NCBI RefSeq assembly: GCF_025949695.1
Contig: NZ_JAPDFL010000001.1
Span: 3,847,501-3,911,500, forward strand
Reading direction: 5' to 3'
DNA: 64,000 nt
DNA from: Pararhodobacter zhoushanensis
Lineage (GTDB): Bacteria > Pseudomonadota > Alphaproteobacteria > Rhodobacterales > Rhodobacteraceae
The position numbers were made by a program, and so were the translations under genes. Under the pieces are notes generated by a model. The model was not told where the DNA came from, ran no database searches, and worked only from the letters and a program-made list of their open reading frames with translations. Shown here one piece after another: positions 42,529 to 51,432 of this stretch. The stretch's first letter is position 1, and each line of letters opens with the position of its first letter.

Positions 42529-44823
42529 ATGCGGGCATTCGGACAATCTCAAGGCGTCAAGCGTCGCGAAGATCTGCGGTTTCTGACCGGGACCGGTCAG
42601 TACATGGCTGACCTGCACCCCGAAGGCCTGCTGCAAGCGGTCTTCCTGCGCTCTCCCGTCGCGCATGGGGTGATCCGCAAGATCGACACCACCGACGCCG
42701 CCGAGATGCCGGGCGTTCTGGCAATCCTCACCGTTGAAGACCTCAAGGCCGCCGGTGTGACCGAGGGCCTCTGGGCCGCCGTCTCGACCGACCGGCGCGG
42801 CCTCAAAGGCGCGGTTACTTACCGCCCCATTCTGGCCGACGGCGTGATGCGCCACATGGGCGAACCGGTCGCGATCATCATCGCCGAGACGCGCGAACAA
42901 GGCCTCGACGCCGCCGAAGTGATCGAACTGGACTACGACGAGAAACCGGCCCATCTGGCCCTGCACACCGGCGGCCCGCTGGTGCATGACGAAGTGGCCG
43001 ACAACCTGCCCGTCGACTGGCATCTGGGCGATACCGACGCCGTCACCGCCGCCTTTGCCAAGGCCGCGCGGGTCAGCAAACTGTCGGTACGCCAGAACCG
43101 CGTCGCCGTGGTCAGCATGGAACCGCGCGCAGCACTGGCCGACTGGGACGGCGAACGCCTGCACTTCGCTTTCAACGGTCAGGGCGTGTGGACCCACAAG
43201 CGCGAACTGGCCCGCGTGCTGGGGCTGGATGCCGCAAACGTGCAGGTCACCACGCCCGATGTCGGCGGCGGCTTTGGCATGAAAACCATGCTCTACCCCG
43301 AACAATTCGCGCTGGCCCAAGCCGCGCGGGTGCTGGGTCGCCCGATTGCGTGGGTCTCTGACCGGGCCGAGGCGATGCTGTCGGACAACGGCGCGCGCGA
43401 TCTGGAAAGCGTCGCCGAACTGGCCTTTGACGACACCAACAAGATCCTCGCCTACCGCGTCACCACCCGCTCGAACCTTGGGGCCTATAACTCGATGTTC
43501 GGTCAGAACATCCAGTCCGAACTGTTCTCCAAGGTGCTGACCGGCGTTTATGACATCCCCTGCGCCACGCTCGATGTGCAGGGCATCTACACCCACACCA
43601 CCCCCGTCGATGCCTATCGCGGTGCTGGCCGGCCCGAGGCGATCACGCTGCTGGAACGCGCCATGGACAATGCCGCGCGCGAACTGGGCGTCTCGCCCTT
43701 CGAGCTGCGCGCGCGCAATTTCATCGCGCCCGACAACTTCCCCTACACCACCCCGTCCGAGGTCACCTATGACGTCGGCGACTTTGCCCGCGTGCTCAAT
43801 CGCGCGCACGAGTTGGGCGATGTCGCAGGCTTCGCTGCCCGCCGCAAAGCCAGCGCGGCCAAAGGCCTGCTGCGCGGCATGGGGCTGAGCTATTACATCG
43901 AATCCATTCTGGGCGACGATACCGAAGGCGCGACCGTCGAATTCACCGACGAAGGCCGCGTGAATCTGTATGTCGGCACCCAGTCGAACGGTCAGGGCCA
44001 TGAAACCGTTTATGCGCAATACCTGTCCGACCTGACCGGCCTGCCCTTCGATCTGATCGACGTGGTGCAGGGTGACAGCGACCGCATCGCGCGCGGCGGC
44101 GGCACCGGCGGCTCGCGCTCGGTCACCGTGCAGTCGGTGGCGACGCATGGCACCGCCGAGGCGATGGTCGCCGCTTTCTCGACCTTCCTTGAGGAAGAGA
44201 TTGAGGCGACGCCTTTCACTTTCGACGATGGCATCTTCTCGGCCCCCGGCTCGAACCAACGCCTCACCCTGCTCGAAGCCGCCGATCTGGCCCGCGCCAA
44301 GGGTCGCAAAGACCTGCTCAAGCACGAAAAACGCACCAAGCTCGAAGGCCGCTCGTTCCCCAACGGCGCGCATATCTGCGAGGTCGAGATCGACCCCGAA
44401 ACCGGCGCGCTGGTCATGGACCGCTACCTTGCCGTTGATGACCTTGGCACCTTGATGCACCCGCAACTGGCCGAAGGTCAGGTCCACGGCGGCATCGCGC
44501 AGGGCTTTGGACAGGCGATCATCGAAGATACGCAGTTTGATGAGGACGGCCAGCTGCTGACCGGCAGCTTCATGGATTACGCCATGCCCCGCGCCAGCGA
44601 CTTCCCGGCGATCCGCTTTCACAGCGAACCCACGCCGTCGAAAAACAACCCGATCGGCATGAAGGGCTGCGGCGAGGCGGGCACCGTCGCCGCGCTCTCG
44701 GCGGTCAGCAACGCCACGCTCGATGCGCTCTGGGATCAGGGCGTCCACCATATTGACATGCCGATGACCCCGCAACGCATCTGGGGCTGGCTGCAAGACG
44801 CACAGAAAGTCGCCGCTGAATGA
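42529..44823 (+). CDS. Xanthine-dehydrogenase-family molybdenum hydroxylase, large (molybdopterin-binding) subunit, CoxL form II-like
   Basis: 764-aa molybdenum-cofactor subunit. N-terminal 'SQGVKRREDLRFLTGTGQYMAD' is typical; 'VGGGFGMKTMLYPEQFALAQAARVLGRPIAWVSDR' and the 'AYRGAGRPEAITLLE' active-site loop indicate a form II CoxL-like enzyme, not the AYRCSFR of true CO dehydrogenase. The catalytic Glu lies in 'GMKGCGEAGTVAALS'. The substrate is unknown. No small (2Fe-2S) or medium (FAD) subunit genes are adjacent, which is unusual. The stop overlaps the start of the aminotransferase (ATGA). Confidence 0.9.
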   Translation: MRAFGQSQGVKRREDLRFLTGTGQYMADLHPEGLLQAVFLRSPVAHGVIRKIDTTDAAEMPGVLAILTVEDLKAAGVTEGLWAAVSTDRRGLKGAVTYRPILADGVMRHMGEPVAIIIAETREQGLDAAEVIELDYDEKPAHLALHTGGPLVHDEVADNLPVDWHLGDTDAVTAAFAKAARVSKLSVRQNRVAVVSMEPRAALADWDGERLHFAFNGQGVWTHKRELARVLGLDAANVQVTTPDVGGGFGMKTMLYPEQFALAQAARVLGRPIAWVSDRAEAMLSDNGARDLESVAELAFDDTNKILAYRVTTRSNLGAYNSMFGQNIQSELFSKVLTGVYDIPCATLDVQGIYTHTTPVDAYRGAGRPEAITLLERAMDNAARELGVSPFELRARNFIAPDNFPYTTPSEVTYDVGDFARVLNRAHELGDVAGFAARRKASAAKGLLRGMGLSYYIESILGDDTEGATVEFTDEGRVNLYVGTQSNGQGHETVYAQYLSDLTGLPFDLIDVVQGDSDRIARGGGTGGSRSVTVQSVATHGTAEAMVAAFSTFLEEEIEATPFTFDDGIFSAPGSNQRLTLLEAADLARAKGRKDLLKHEKRTKLEGRSFPNGAHICEVEIDPETGALVMDRYLAVDDLGTLMHPQLAEGQVHGGIAQGFGQAIIEDTQFDEDGQLLTGSFMDYAMPRASDFPAIRFHSEPTPSKNNPIGMKGCGEAGTVAALSAVSNATLDALWDQGVHHIDMPMTPQRIWGWLQDAQKVAAE

Positions 44824-45923
44824 GCCCGCGCTACACCCGGCTGGTTGATAGCCTGCCTGCCACCGTGCCCTTCGTCGGCCCGGAAACCAACGAACGTGCC
44901 CGCGGCGCGGTCTTTGACGCGCGGCTCGGGGCCAATGAGAACGGCTTTGGTCCCTCACCCCGCGCGATTGCCGCGATGTCGGCGGCCTCGGCCGGGCAAT
45001 GGATGTATGGCGATCCCGAAAACTTCGATCTGAAACAGACGATTGCCGCCAGGATGGGCGTCACACCCGCGCATGTGATTGTCGGTGAAGGCATCGACGG
45101 GTTGCTCGGCTACCTCGCCCGCCTGCTGATCGAACAGGGCGATCCGGTCGTGACCTCGGATGGCGCTTACCCCACCTTCAACTACCACATCGCGGGCTTC
45201 GGCGGCGTGCTGCACAAGGTGCCGTACCTTGGCGACCACGAAGACCCGACCGCGCTGATCCACCGCGCCCGCGAGGTGAACGCCAAGCTGATCTACCTTG
45301 CCAATCCTGACAACCCGATGGGCAGCTGGCACAGCGCCTCGGTGATCGAAACCATGATCGCGCAGGTGCCGGACGGCAGCCTGCTGGCGCTTGATGAGGC
45401 GTATATCGAATTTGCCCCCACAGGCACCGCCCCCAGCATCGACCCCGACGACCCCCGCGTCATCCGCTTTCGCACCTTTTCAAAGGGCTATGGCATGGCC
45501 GGGGCCCGCGTCGCCTATGCCATCGCCGCGCCAGGGCTGATCGCGGCGTTTGACAAGGTGCGCAACCATTTCGGCATGAACCGCGCCGCGCAGATCGGCG
45601 CGCTGGCCGCGCTGCAGGACGACGCCTATCTGGCGCAGACCGTCGCCAAGGTCGCCCGCGCCCACGCCCGTCTCAACGCCATTGCCGCCGAGAACGGGCT
45701 GCGCGCCCTGCCCTCAGCGACGAATTTCGTCACCATCGACTGCGGCAAGGATGGCGATTTCGCCCGCAAGGTGCTGGCCGGGGTGGTGAAACGCGGCGTG
45801 TTCATCCGCATGCCCTTTGTGGCGCCGCACGACCGCTGCATCCGCGTCAGCGCCGGGCCGGACGCCCAGCTTGACGCCTTTGCCGCCGCGCTGCCGCTGG
45901 CGCTGGCCGAGGCGCGCGGCTGA
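44820..45923 (+). CDS. Aminotransferase class I/II, histidinol-phosphate aminotransferase-like
   Basis: 367-aa fold-I PLP enzyme related to HisC: '[18 protein letters not shown]', '[19 protein letters not shown]', '[14 protein letters not shown]', PLP lysine K222 in '[17 protein letters not shown]', and a C-terminal Arg region '[19 protein letters not shown]'. Could be HisC itself or a related aromatic/phenylalanine aminotransferase; it is not next to other his genes, so I give no symbol. Coupled to the molybdenum enzyme by a 4-bp overlap. Confidence 0.85.
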   Translation: MSPRYTRLVDSLPATVPFVGPETNERARGAVFDARLGANENGFGPSPRAIAAMSAASAGQWMYGDPENFDLKQTIAARMGVTPAHVIVGEGIDGLLGYLARLLIEQGDPVVTSDGAYPTFNYHIAGFGGVLHKVPYLGDHEDPTALIHRAREVNAKLIYLANPDNPMGSWHSASVIETMIAQVPDGSLLALDEAYIEFAPTGTAPSIDPDDPRVIRFRTFSKGYGMAGARVAYAIAAPGLIAAFDKVRNHFGMNRAAQIGALAALQDDAYLAQTVAKVARAHARLNAIAAENGLRALPSATNFVTIDCGKDGDFARKVLAGVVKRGVFIRMPFVAPHDRCIRVSAGPDAQLDAFAAALPLALAEARG

Positions 45924-45964
45924 TCACGCGCCCGATCACACGACCGTCATTTGCCTTCCAGTGA

Positions 45965-46008
45965 GGGGAATCCCGCAAAGATTCCGGGCACACAAACCCG
46001 GAGTCCCC
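45965..46008 (+). promoter_or_regulatory. 5'-UTR hairpin covering the DUF305 ribosome site
   Basis: TCCGGG (45983-45988) pairs with CCCGGA (45997-46002) around an 8-nt loop, and GGGGA (45965-45969) can pair with TCCCC (46004-46008). The GGAG Shine-Dalgarno at 46000-46003 is partly in the 3' arm and 5 bp from the start codon, so folding would limit translation. Role inferred. Confidence 0.4.
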
Positions 46009-46368
46009 ATGCGCCCCTCACGTCTTCTCCTCGCCCTGCCGCTGATCGCCCTGACCCTGCCCGCTGCCGCGCAGATGGGCGGGCATGAAGGCCATGCCAT
46101 GCCGATGGCCAACAGCCCGGCGGCCACCGCCTATGCCGAGATCAACACCCGCATGCATGCCGAGATGGGGGCCGCGATGACCGGCGACGCCGATGTCGAT
46201 TTCGTCCGGGGCATGATCCCGCACCATCAGGGCGCGGTCGACATGGCCCGTGTCGTGCTGGAATACGGGCAAGACCCCGAAATCCGCGCGCTGGCCGAAG
46301 GCGTCATTGCTGCGCAGGAAACCGAGATCGCCTTCATGCGCGACTGGCTCGCCCGCCACGGCCAGTGA
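46009..46368 (+). CDS. Exported DUF305 protein (four-helix, metal/His-rich)
   Basis: 119-aa secreted protein: signal peptide of about 22 residues ('[18 protein letters not shown]'), a short His/Met-rich stretch ('[10 protein letters not shown]'), and the DUF305 core '[53 protein letters not shown]'. DUF305 proteins are ferritin-like helical bundles often linked to copper handling; the His/Met stretch is consistent but no copper gene is adjacent. Start 46009 fits a GGAG 5 bp upstream. Confidence 0.88.
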   Translation: MRPSRLLLALPLIALTLPAAAQMGGHEGHAMPMANSPAATAYAEINTRMHAEMGAAMTGDADVDFVRGMIPHHQGAVDMARVVLEYGQDPEIRALAEGVIAAQETEIAFMRDWLARHGQ

Positions 46369-46454
46369 TGACGTAGCGTCGGGCCGCCCCGACAGGGCTG
46401 GCCCGACGCCCCCCGCTTGCCTAGCTTCCCCCACAGCCAAAAGGGAGGCCCGTC

Positions 46455-46940
46455 ATGGCCGAGCAATACCCCGCCAGAAGCCCCGCCGACCTGCCCACCC
46501 GCGAGGTTGTCGCCAAGATGACGGGGCTTGAGTATATGCAGGCCATCGTCGAGGGCCGCATTGCCGGTGCGCCCATCGCTGCGGTGATGAACTTCCGCAT
46601 GCATGAGATGAAATTCGGCGAAGCGGCCTTTCGGGGCACCGCTGAATTCCAGCATCTCAACCCGATGGGCGGTGTTCATGGCGGCTGGTATGGCACCGTG
46701 CTGGACAGTGCGCTGGGCTGCTCGGTGGCCACCACGCTCGAGGCGGGCGCGGGCTATACGACGCTGGAATACAAGGTAAACCTGACCCGCGCGCTGAAAC
46801 CCGGCGTGTTGGTCGAATGCCGGGCGCGGGTGCAGCACGCCGGACGCTCGACCGCGGTGGCCGAGGGCACGATCATCGGCGTCGAGGATGGCAAGCTTTA
46901 CGCCACCGGCTCGACCACCTGCATCATCCTGCGCGGGTAA
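46455..46940 (+). CDS. PaaI-type hotdog-fold thioesterase
   Basis: 161-aa hotdog thioesterase: 'FRGTAEFQHLNPMGGVHGGWYGTVLDSALGCSV' carries the conserved H-N-P-x-G-x-x-H-G-G active region, followed by 'YTTLEYKVNLTRALKPG' and 'AVAEGTIIGVEDGKLYATGSTTCII'. Acts on acyl-CoA thioesters; chain specificity is unknown. AGGGAGG lies upstream of the ATG. A dispersed repeat follows. Confidence 0.88.
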   Translation: MAEQYPARSPADLPTREVVAKMTGLEYMQAIVEGRIAGAPIAAVMNFRMHEMKFGEAAFRGTAEFQHLNPMGGVHGGWYGTVLDSALGCSVATTLEAGAGYTTLEYKVNLTRALKPGVLVECRARVQHAGRSTAVAEGTIIGVEDGKLYATGSTTCIILRG

Positions 46941-47079
46941 GCCGGGGGCTGCTCGCCCCCGTCGCCATTGTCTCTCGGACCAATGGCGTTCCAATGGCGC
47001 CCCCCTCGCCCAAGGGGAGAGCACGCTCCCCCTTGGGGATCCCCCCGTGCGCCAAAAAGATGCGTATTTGCAGCAAGGT
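46941..47079 (-). repeat. Dispersed intergenic repeat, copy B (inverted relative to copy A)
   Basis: On the minus strand this reads CTTGCTGCAAATACGCA, a CACGGGGGG block, CCAAGGGG...CCCCTTGG hairpin (47010-47036 on plus) and then GGGGGCGAGCAGCCCCCGGC, the same order as at 8178-8263. It contains a second insertion-like segment (about 46962-47000). It lies between convergent genes, as copy A does. Confidence 0.65.
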
Positions 47080-47084
47080 GAGGA

Positions 47085-47678
47085 TCAGGGGCGGGTCGCC
47101 ACGAAGTCGATGAGCGCCGAGCGCCCGCTGTGACCGCGCCCCTCCTGCACGTCGCGCTCGTAGGCGGCAAGGCGTTCGATGCGCCAGCCTGGGAAGGCCG
47201 TCACCAGCAGCTCGGGTGTCCACATCTGCGCGATAGTCGGCGGCCCTCCGGTGCCCAAGGCCACCTGTTCGGGCGTGTACCCATGCAGCGCCAGCCGCCC
47301 GCCCGGCTTCACCGCCCGCGCGAGATTGGCGAATTGCGCGGGGCGTTCGGCGGGTGGCATGAACTGGATGAAGATCCCCACCACCAGATCGAACTGCCGG
47401 TCCCAGTCCCAGCCCTGCCAGTCGCTTTCGCGCGTATCCAGCGTCACACCGGCCTTTTCGGCCAGTGCCTTGGCGCGCCCTACCGCCGTCGGTGACAGAT
47501 CGAAGGATGTGACCTGAAGCCCGGCCCGCGCCAGTTGCACGCCATTGCGCCCTTCGCCATCCGCCACGCTCAGCGCGGTTTCCACCCCTGCCGTCAGCCA
47601 CGGGTTCTCGGTCAGAAACAGCGCCGGAGCGGTGCCGAACAGATACTCATCCGTCTTGGAATAGCGGTTTTCCCACAT
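47085..47678 (-). CDS. SAM-dependent class I methyltransferase
   Basis: 197-aa Rossmann methyltransferase with 'ALSVADGEGRNGVQLARAGLQVTSFDLS' (the SAM motif I, here DGEGRN) and 'FDLVVGIFIQFMPPAERPAQF', near the N-terminal 'WENRYSKTDEYLFGTAPALFL' motif seen in the tellurite-resistance/thiopurine-like group. Substrate unknown. Start at 47678 is supported by AAGGAG 8 bp upstream. A longer frame starting in the priA region is a shadow. Confidence 0.85.
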   Translation of the reverse strand: MWENRYSKTDEYLFGTAPALFLTENPWLTAGVETALSVADGEGRNGVQLARAGLQVTSFDLSPTAVGRAKALAEKAGVTLDTRESDWQGWDWDRQFDLVVGIFIQFMPPAERPAQFANLARAVKPGGRLALHGYTPEQVALGTGGPPTIAQMWTPELLVTAFPGWRIERLAAYERDVQEGRGHSGRSALIDFVATRP

Positions 47679-47727
47679 GCGCGGCGCTCCTTTTGCGTTT
47701 TTGCTTAGATAAGCCGCCCCGCCGCGA

Positions 47728-49923
47728 TCACCAGAAGCTCTGCGGATCAATATCCACTGCCAGCCGGGTATCGCCCGGCAGCTTGAGCGGGGCCAGCCAC
47801 GCCCGAATCGCCTGCTGCAACGGCGCGCCCTTGGCTGCCTTGACCAACAGCCGCACCCGGTGGCGCCCGCGCACCCGCGCGATCGGCGCGGGCGCGGGCC
47901 CGTAAACCTGCGCGCCGATCTTGTGCAGGGCCTCGGGGTTGCGGGCCAGCAGGTTGCCCATCTCGAACGCGTGTTCCAGCGAGGTCGAGGACAGGATGAT
48001 CCCCGCCAGCCGCCCATAGGGCGGCATCGCCAGCGCCTGACGCTCGTTCGCCTCGGCCTGCCAGAAGCCTTCGTCATCGCCCGACAGGATCGCCTGAATG
48101 ACCGGATGGTCCGGCTGGTGCGTCTGCAACAGCGCCAGCCCCGGCTTGTCATGCCGCCCCGCCCGCCCGGCGACCTGCCGGATCAGCTGGAACGTGCGTT
48201 CCGCCGCGCGCAGATCGCCGCCGTGCAGGCCCAGATCGGCGTCGATCACACCGACCAGCGTCAGCAAGGGGAAGTTGTGCCCCTTGGCCACCAGCTGCGT
48301 GCCGATGACGATATCCGCCGCCCCCGCCGCAATCGCCGCGATCTGTTCCTTGAGCGCCCGGGCCGAGCCGAACAGATCCGACGACAGCACCGCCACCCGC
48401 GCATCGGGCCACAGGCTGCGGGTTTCCTCGTCCAGCCGCTCGACCCCCGGTCCGATCGGATGCATCGAGCCTTCGGTCTTGCACTCAGGGCACGCCGTCG
48501 GAATGGGCGCTGTCGCGCCGCATTGGTGGCACATCAGCCGGTTCAGGAACCGATGCTCGACCATGCGCGAGTCGCAATTTTCACAGGCGATCTGGTGCCC
48601 GCAGGCCCGGCAGGTCGTCACCGGCGCATAGCCGCGCCGGTTCAGGAACAAGAGCGACTGCTCGCCCGCCGCCAGCCGCGCATCCACCGCGTCTTTCAGC
48701 GCGGGTGCGATCCAGCGCCCGTGCGGCATCTTCTGCCCGCGCAGATCCAGCGCGCGCATCTTTGGCAGCTCGGCCACGCCGAAGCGCGCGTGCAGATCGA
48801 CGCGCTTGTACTTGCCCGCCTCGGCATTCGCCCAGCTTTCAAGCGACGGCGTGGCCGAGGCCAGCACCACCTGCGCGGAAGCCAGCGAGGCACGCAGCAC
48901 CGCCATGTCGCGGGCGTTATACATCACGCCGTCGTCTTGTTTGTAGGACGTGTCGTGTTCCTCATCGACCACGATCAGGCCCAGATCGCGGTACGGCAGG
49001 AACAGCGCCGAGCGCGCGCCGACCACCATCGACACCCGCCCCTCACCCGCCATGCGCCACAGCCGCCGCCGCTCGGTCATCGTCACGCCGGAATGCCATT
49101 CGCCGGGCCGCACGCCAAACCGCGCCTCGACCCGCTCAAGGAACCCTTCGGTCAGCCCGATCTCAGGGAGCAGCACCAAGGCCTGCCGCCCCTGCCGCAG
49201 GCAATTCGCCACGGCCTCAAGATACACCTCGGTCTTGCCCGACCCGGTCACGCCTTTGAGCAGTGTCACGCCGAACCCGTCGCCGCCCGCCGCCAGCGCG
49301 TCTACTGCCGCCTGCTGATCCTCGGACAAGGGCTTGCCCGCAAGGCCCGGGTTCAGCCGCGGATAGGGCTGATCTTTCGGCGCTTCGCCCTCGATCAGCG
49401 CGCCATGCGCAGCCATCGTGTTGACGACGGAACCGGTCACCCCCGCGGCGCGCGTAATCTCGCCGATGGTCAGCGCCGAGCCGCCATAGCTGTCGAACAC
49501 GTCCAGAACCCGGCGGCGCGCGTCGGTCATGCGCACGGGTTCGGCATTGCCCAGCCGGAACACCCGGATCATTGCCGGGCCGGAACTGAGCCCCGGCGCG
49601 CGGGTCGCCAGAAACAGCATCAGGCTGAGCGGGGTCAGCGTGTATTCTGCCGCCCGCATCAGGAAACTGTGCAATTCGTCGCGCATCGGCGGCACATCCA
49701 GCACCCGGATCACCGCCCGCAGCTTGGCCAGCGGCAGCCCGCTTTCCGATGGCCCCCACACGCAGCCCAGCACTTTGCGCGGCCCCAAAGGCACCTCGAC
49801 AAAGTCGCCGATCACCGCGCCACCCTCGGGCGCGCGGTAATCCAGCAGCCGGTCCAGCGGCTGCGTGGTCAGCACGGCGAGCGGCTCGCCGGGGGCAAAT
49901 GTGGAGACCGGGGACGCTTGCAC
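47728..49923 (-). CDS. priA: Primosomal protein N' (PriA helicase)
   Basis: 731-aa replication-restart helicase, almost exactly E. coli length (732). N-terminal DNA-binding part 'AVLTTQPLDRLLDYRAP', Walker A GVTGSGKTEVY, 'DEEH' box in 'LGLIVVDEEHDTSYKQDD', helicase motif III 'ASATPSLESW', and two paired-Cys zinc modules ('CRACGHQIACENC', 'CHQCGATAPIPTACPEC'). The start is unclear: GTG at 49923 (VQASPVSTFAPGEP) is the best candidate, with no nearby ATG. The open frame upstream to 50604 runs through the antisense of fsa and is not part of the gene. Confidence 0.92.
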   Translation of the reverse strand: MQASPVSTFAPGEPLAVLTTQPLDRLLDYRAPEGGAVIGDFVEVPLGPRKVLGCVWGPSESGLPLAKLRAVIRVLDVPPMRDELHSFLMRAAEYTLTPLSLMLFLATRAPGLSSGPAMIRVFRLGNAEPVRMTDARRRVLDVFDSYGGSALTIGEITRAAGVTGSVVNTMAAHGALIEGEAPKDQPYPRLNPGLAGKPLSEDQQAAVDALAAGGDGFGVTLLKGVTGSGKTEVYLEAVANCLRQGRQALVLLPEIGLTEGFLERVEARFGVRPGEWHSGVTMTERRRLWRMAGEGRVSMVVGARSALFLPYRDLGLIVVDEEHDTSYKQDDGVMYNARDMAVLRASLASAQVVLASATPSLESWANAEAGKYKRVDLHARFGVAELPKMRALDLRGQKMPHGRWIAPALKDAVDARLAAGEQSLLFLNRRGYAPVTTCRACGHQIACENCDSRMVEHRFLNRLMCHQCGATAPIPTACPECKTEGSMHPIGPGVERLDEETRSLWPDARVAVLSSDLFGSARALKEQIAAIAAGAADIVIGTQLVAKGHNFPLLTLVGVIDADLGLHGGDLRAAERTFQLIRQVAGRAGRHDKPGLALLQTHQPDHPVIQAILSGDDEGFWQAEANERQALAMPPYGRLAGIILSSTSLEHAFEMGNLLARNPEALHKIGAQVYGPAPAPIARVRGRHRVRLLVKAAKGAPLQQAIRAWLAPLKLPGDTRLAVDIDPQSFW

Positions 49924-50019
49924 GGGGGCAAAAGACCTTTCAGGCGGGGGTGCGATAGGATATGACGCCCCCGAACCTCTTCCGCAACCGCCCCCTTCTT
50001 TCAGAGGAAATAGAGCGCG

Positions 50020-50673
50020 ATGAAATTCTTTGTCGATACCGCCGATGTAGCGGCCATCCGTGAGCTGAATGACCTCGGCATGGTCGATGGCGTCACCACG
50101 AATCCCTCGATCATCCTGAAATCGGGCCGTGACATCATCGACGTCACCAAAGAGATCTGCTCGATCGTTGACGGCCCGGTTTCCGCCGAAGTCGTGGCGC
50201 TGGAATCCAGCGCGATGATCGCCGAAGGCAAACGCCTGGCCGAGATCGCGCCGAACATCACCATCAAGCTGCCGCTGACCTGGGACGGTCTGAAGGCCTG
50301 CAAGGTGCTGACCGGCGAAGGCCATATGGTCAACGTCACCCTGTGCTTCAGCGCCAATCAGGCCCTGCTGGCCGCCAAAGCCGGTGCGACGTTCATCTCG
50401 CCGTTCATCGGCCGTCTGGACGACATCAACTTTGACGGCATGGACCTGATCGCGGACATCCGCCAGATCTATGACAACTACGGGTTCGAGACCCAGATCC
50501 TTGCCGCCTCGATCCGCACGGTGAACCATGTCACCCAATGCGCGCTGGTTGGCGCCGATGTGATGACCGCCCCGCCGGAAGTGATCCGCAAGCTGGCGCA
50601 GCACCCGCTGACCGATGCAGGTCTGGCACAGTTCATGAAGGACTGGGAAAAAACCGGTCAGAAAATCGTCTGA
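50020..50673 (+). CDS. fsa: Transaldolase / fructose-6-phosphate aldolase family
   Basis: 217-aa TIM-barrel of the TalC/FSA type: '[31 protein letters not shown]', Schiff-base lysine K83 in 'NITIKLPLT', '[25 protein letters not shown]' and '[31 protein letters not shown]'. Acts in the pentose-phosphate pathway, or as an F6P aldolase; the two are hard to separate by eye. A GAGGAAA site precedes the ATG. Divergent from priA with a 96-bp gap. Confidence 0.9.
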   Translation: MKFFVDTADVAAIRELNDLGMVDGVTTNPSIILKSGRDIIDVTKEICSIVDGPVSAEVVALESSAMIAEGKRLAEIAPNITIKLPLTWDGLKACKVLTGEGHMVNVTLCFSANQALLAAKAGATFISPFIGRLDDINFDGMDLIADIRQIYDNYGFETQILAASIRTVNHVTQCALVGADVMTAPPEVIRKLAQHPLTDAGLAQFMKDWEKTGQKIV

Positions 50674-50715
50674 TCTGGTGTAGGGTCAGGGCGAAGGCAC
50701 AAGATCGGGGCAGAC

Positions 50716-51432
50716 ATGGCAGCGACGGGACCGGCACAAGACGTCCGAACGCAGGATGAATGGCGGGCACGCGTGCTCGCCGATCCCGGCCTTGTGCTGG
50801 ATGACCCCGATCTGATGCGCGCCCTTGTGCTGACCTCTGAACGCGCGATGGGCGGCAATGTCGTCGATCTGCGCGGCATGGCGATGGAGCGGTTGGAGTC
50901 CCGGCTGGACCGGCTGGAAGACACCCACCGCGCCGTCATCGCCGCCGCTTATGAGAACCTCTCCTCCACCAACCAGATCCACCGCGCGCTGCTGCGCCTG
51001 CTGGATGCCGAACGCTTCGAGACCTTCGTGCTCGATCTGGGCGGCGCGGTGGGAGAGATCCTTGGCGTCGATGCCGTGCGTCTGGTACTGGAAAGCCCCG
51101 AGCCGTCCAGCGGTCTGGGCAAGCTGGACGTGATCCTGCGCGTCAAGAAACCCGGCTACGTCGAGACCTACATGAGCGCCGGGCGTCCCGCGCCCGCCCG
51201 CCCCATCGTGCTGCGTCAGGGCGTGCCGCCCTCGGCTGGCCCTTACGGCGAGGTGGCCGCCGATCTGCGCTCCGAAGCCCTGATGCGCCTCGATCTGGGC
51301 AAGGGCCGACTGCCCGGCATGCTGGCGATGGGGTCTGAAGATCCGCACCGCTTCAAGCCCGGTCAGGGCACCGACCTGCTCAGCTTCTTCACCGGCAGTT
51401 TCGAGCGCGTGCTCCGGCGCTGGCTGTCGTGA
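50716..51432 (+). CDS. DUF484 family protein
   Basis: 238-aa protein with a short helical N-terminus ('RVLADPGLVLDDPDLMRALV'), a coiled stretch 'RGMAMERLESRLDRLEDTHRAVIAAAYENL' and a GAF-like C-terminal domain. The DUF484-xerC pairing occurs in many proteobacteria (E. coli yigA-xerC), and here too the stop overlaps the xerC GTG start (GTGA). Function unknown; the GAF-like part suggests ligand sensing. Confidence 0.88.
   Translation: MAATGPAQDVRTQDEWRARVLADPGLVLDDPDLMRALVLTSERAMGGNVVDLRGMAMERLESRLDRLEDTHRAVIAAAYENLSSTNQIHRALLRLLDAERFETFVLDLGGAVGEILGVDAVRLVLESPEPSSGLGKLDVILRVKKPGYVETYMSAGRPAPARPIVLRQGVPPSAGPYGEVAADLRSEALMRLDLGKGRLPGMLAMGSEDPHRFKPGQGTDLLSFFTGSFERVLRRWLS

Noticed and set aside
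42436..44958. An 840-codon minus-strand frame opposite the molybdenum hydroxylase
   Set aside because: Antisense shadow; the plus-strand enzyme is full length with clear active-site motifs.
49924..50604. An N-terminal extension of priA upstream of 49923
   Set aside because: It reads the antisense of the fsa gene (similar text '[13 protein letters not shown]') and then the non-coding spacer; PriA itself is complete without it.
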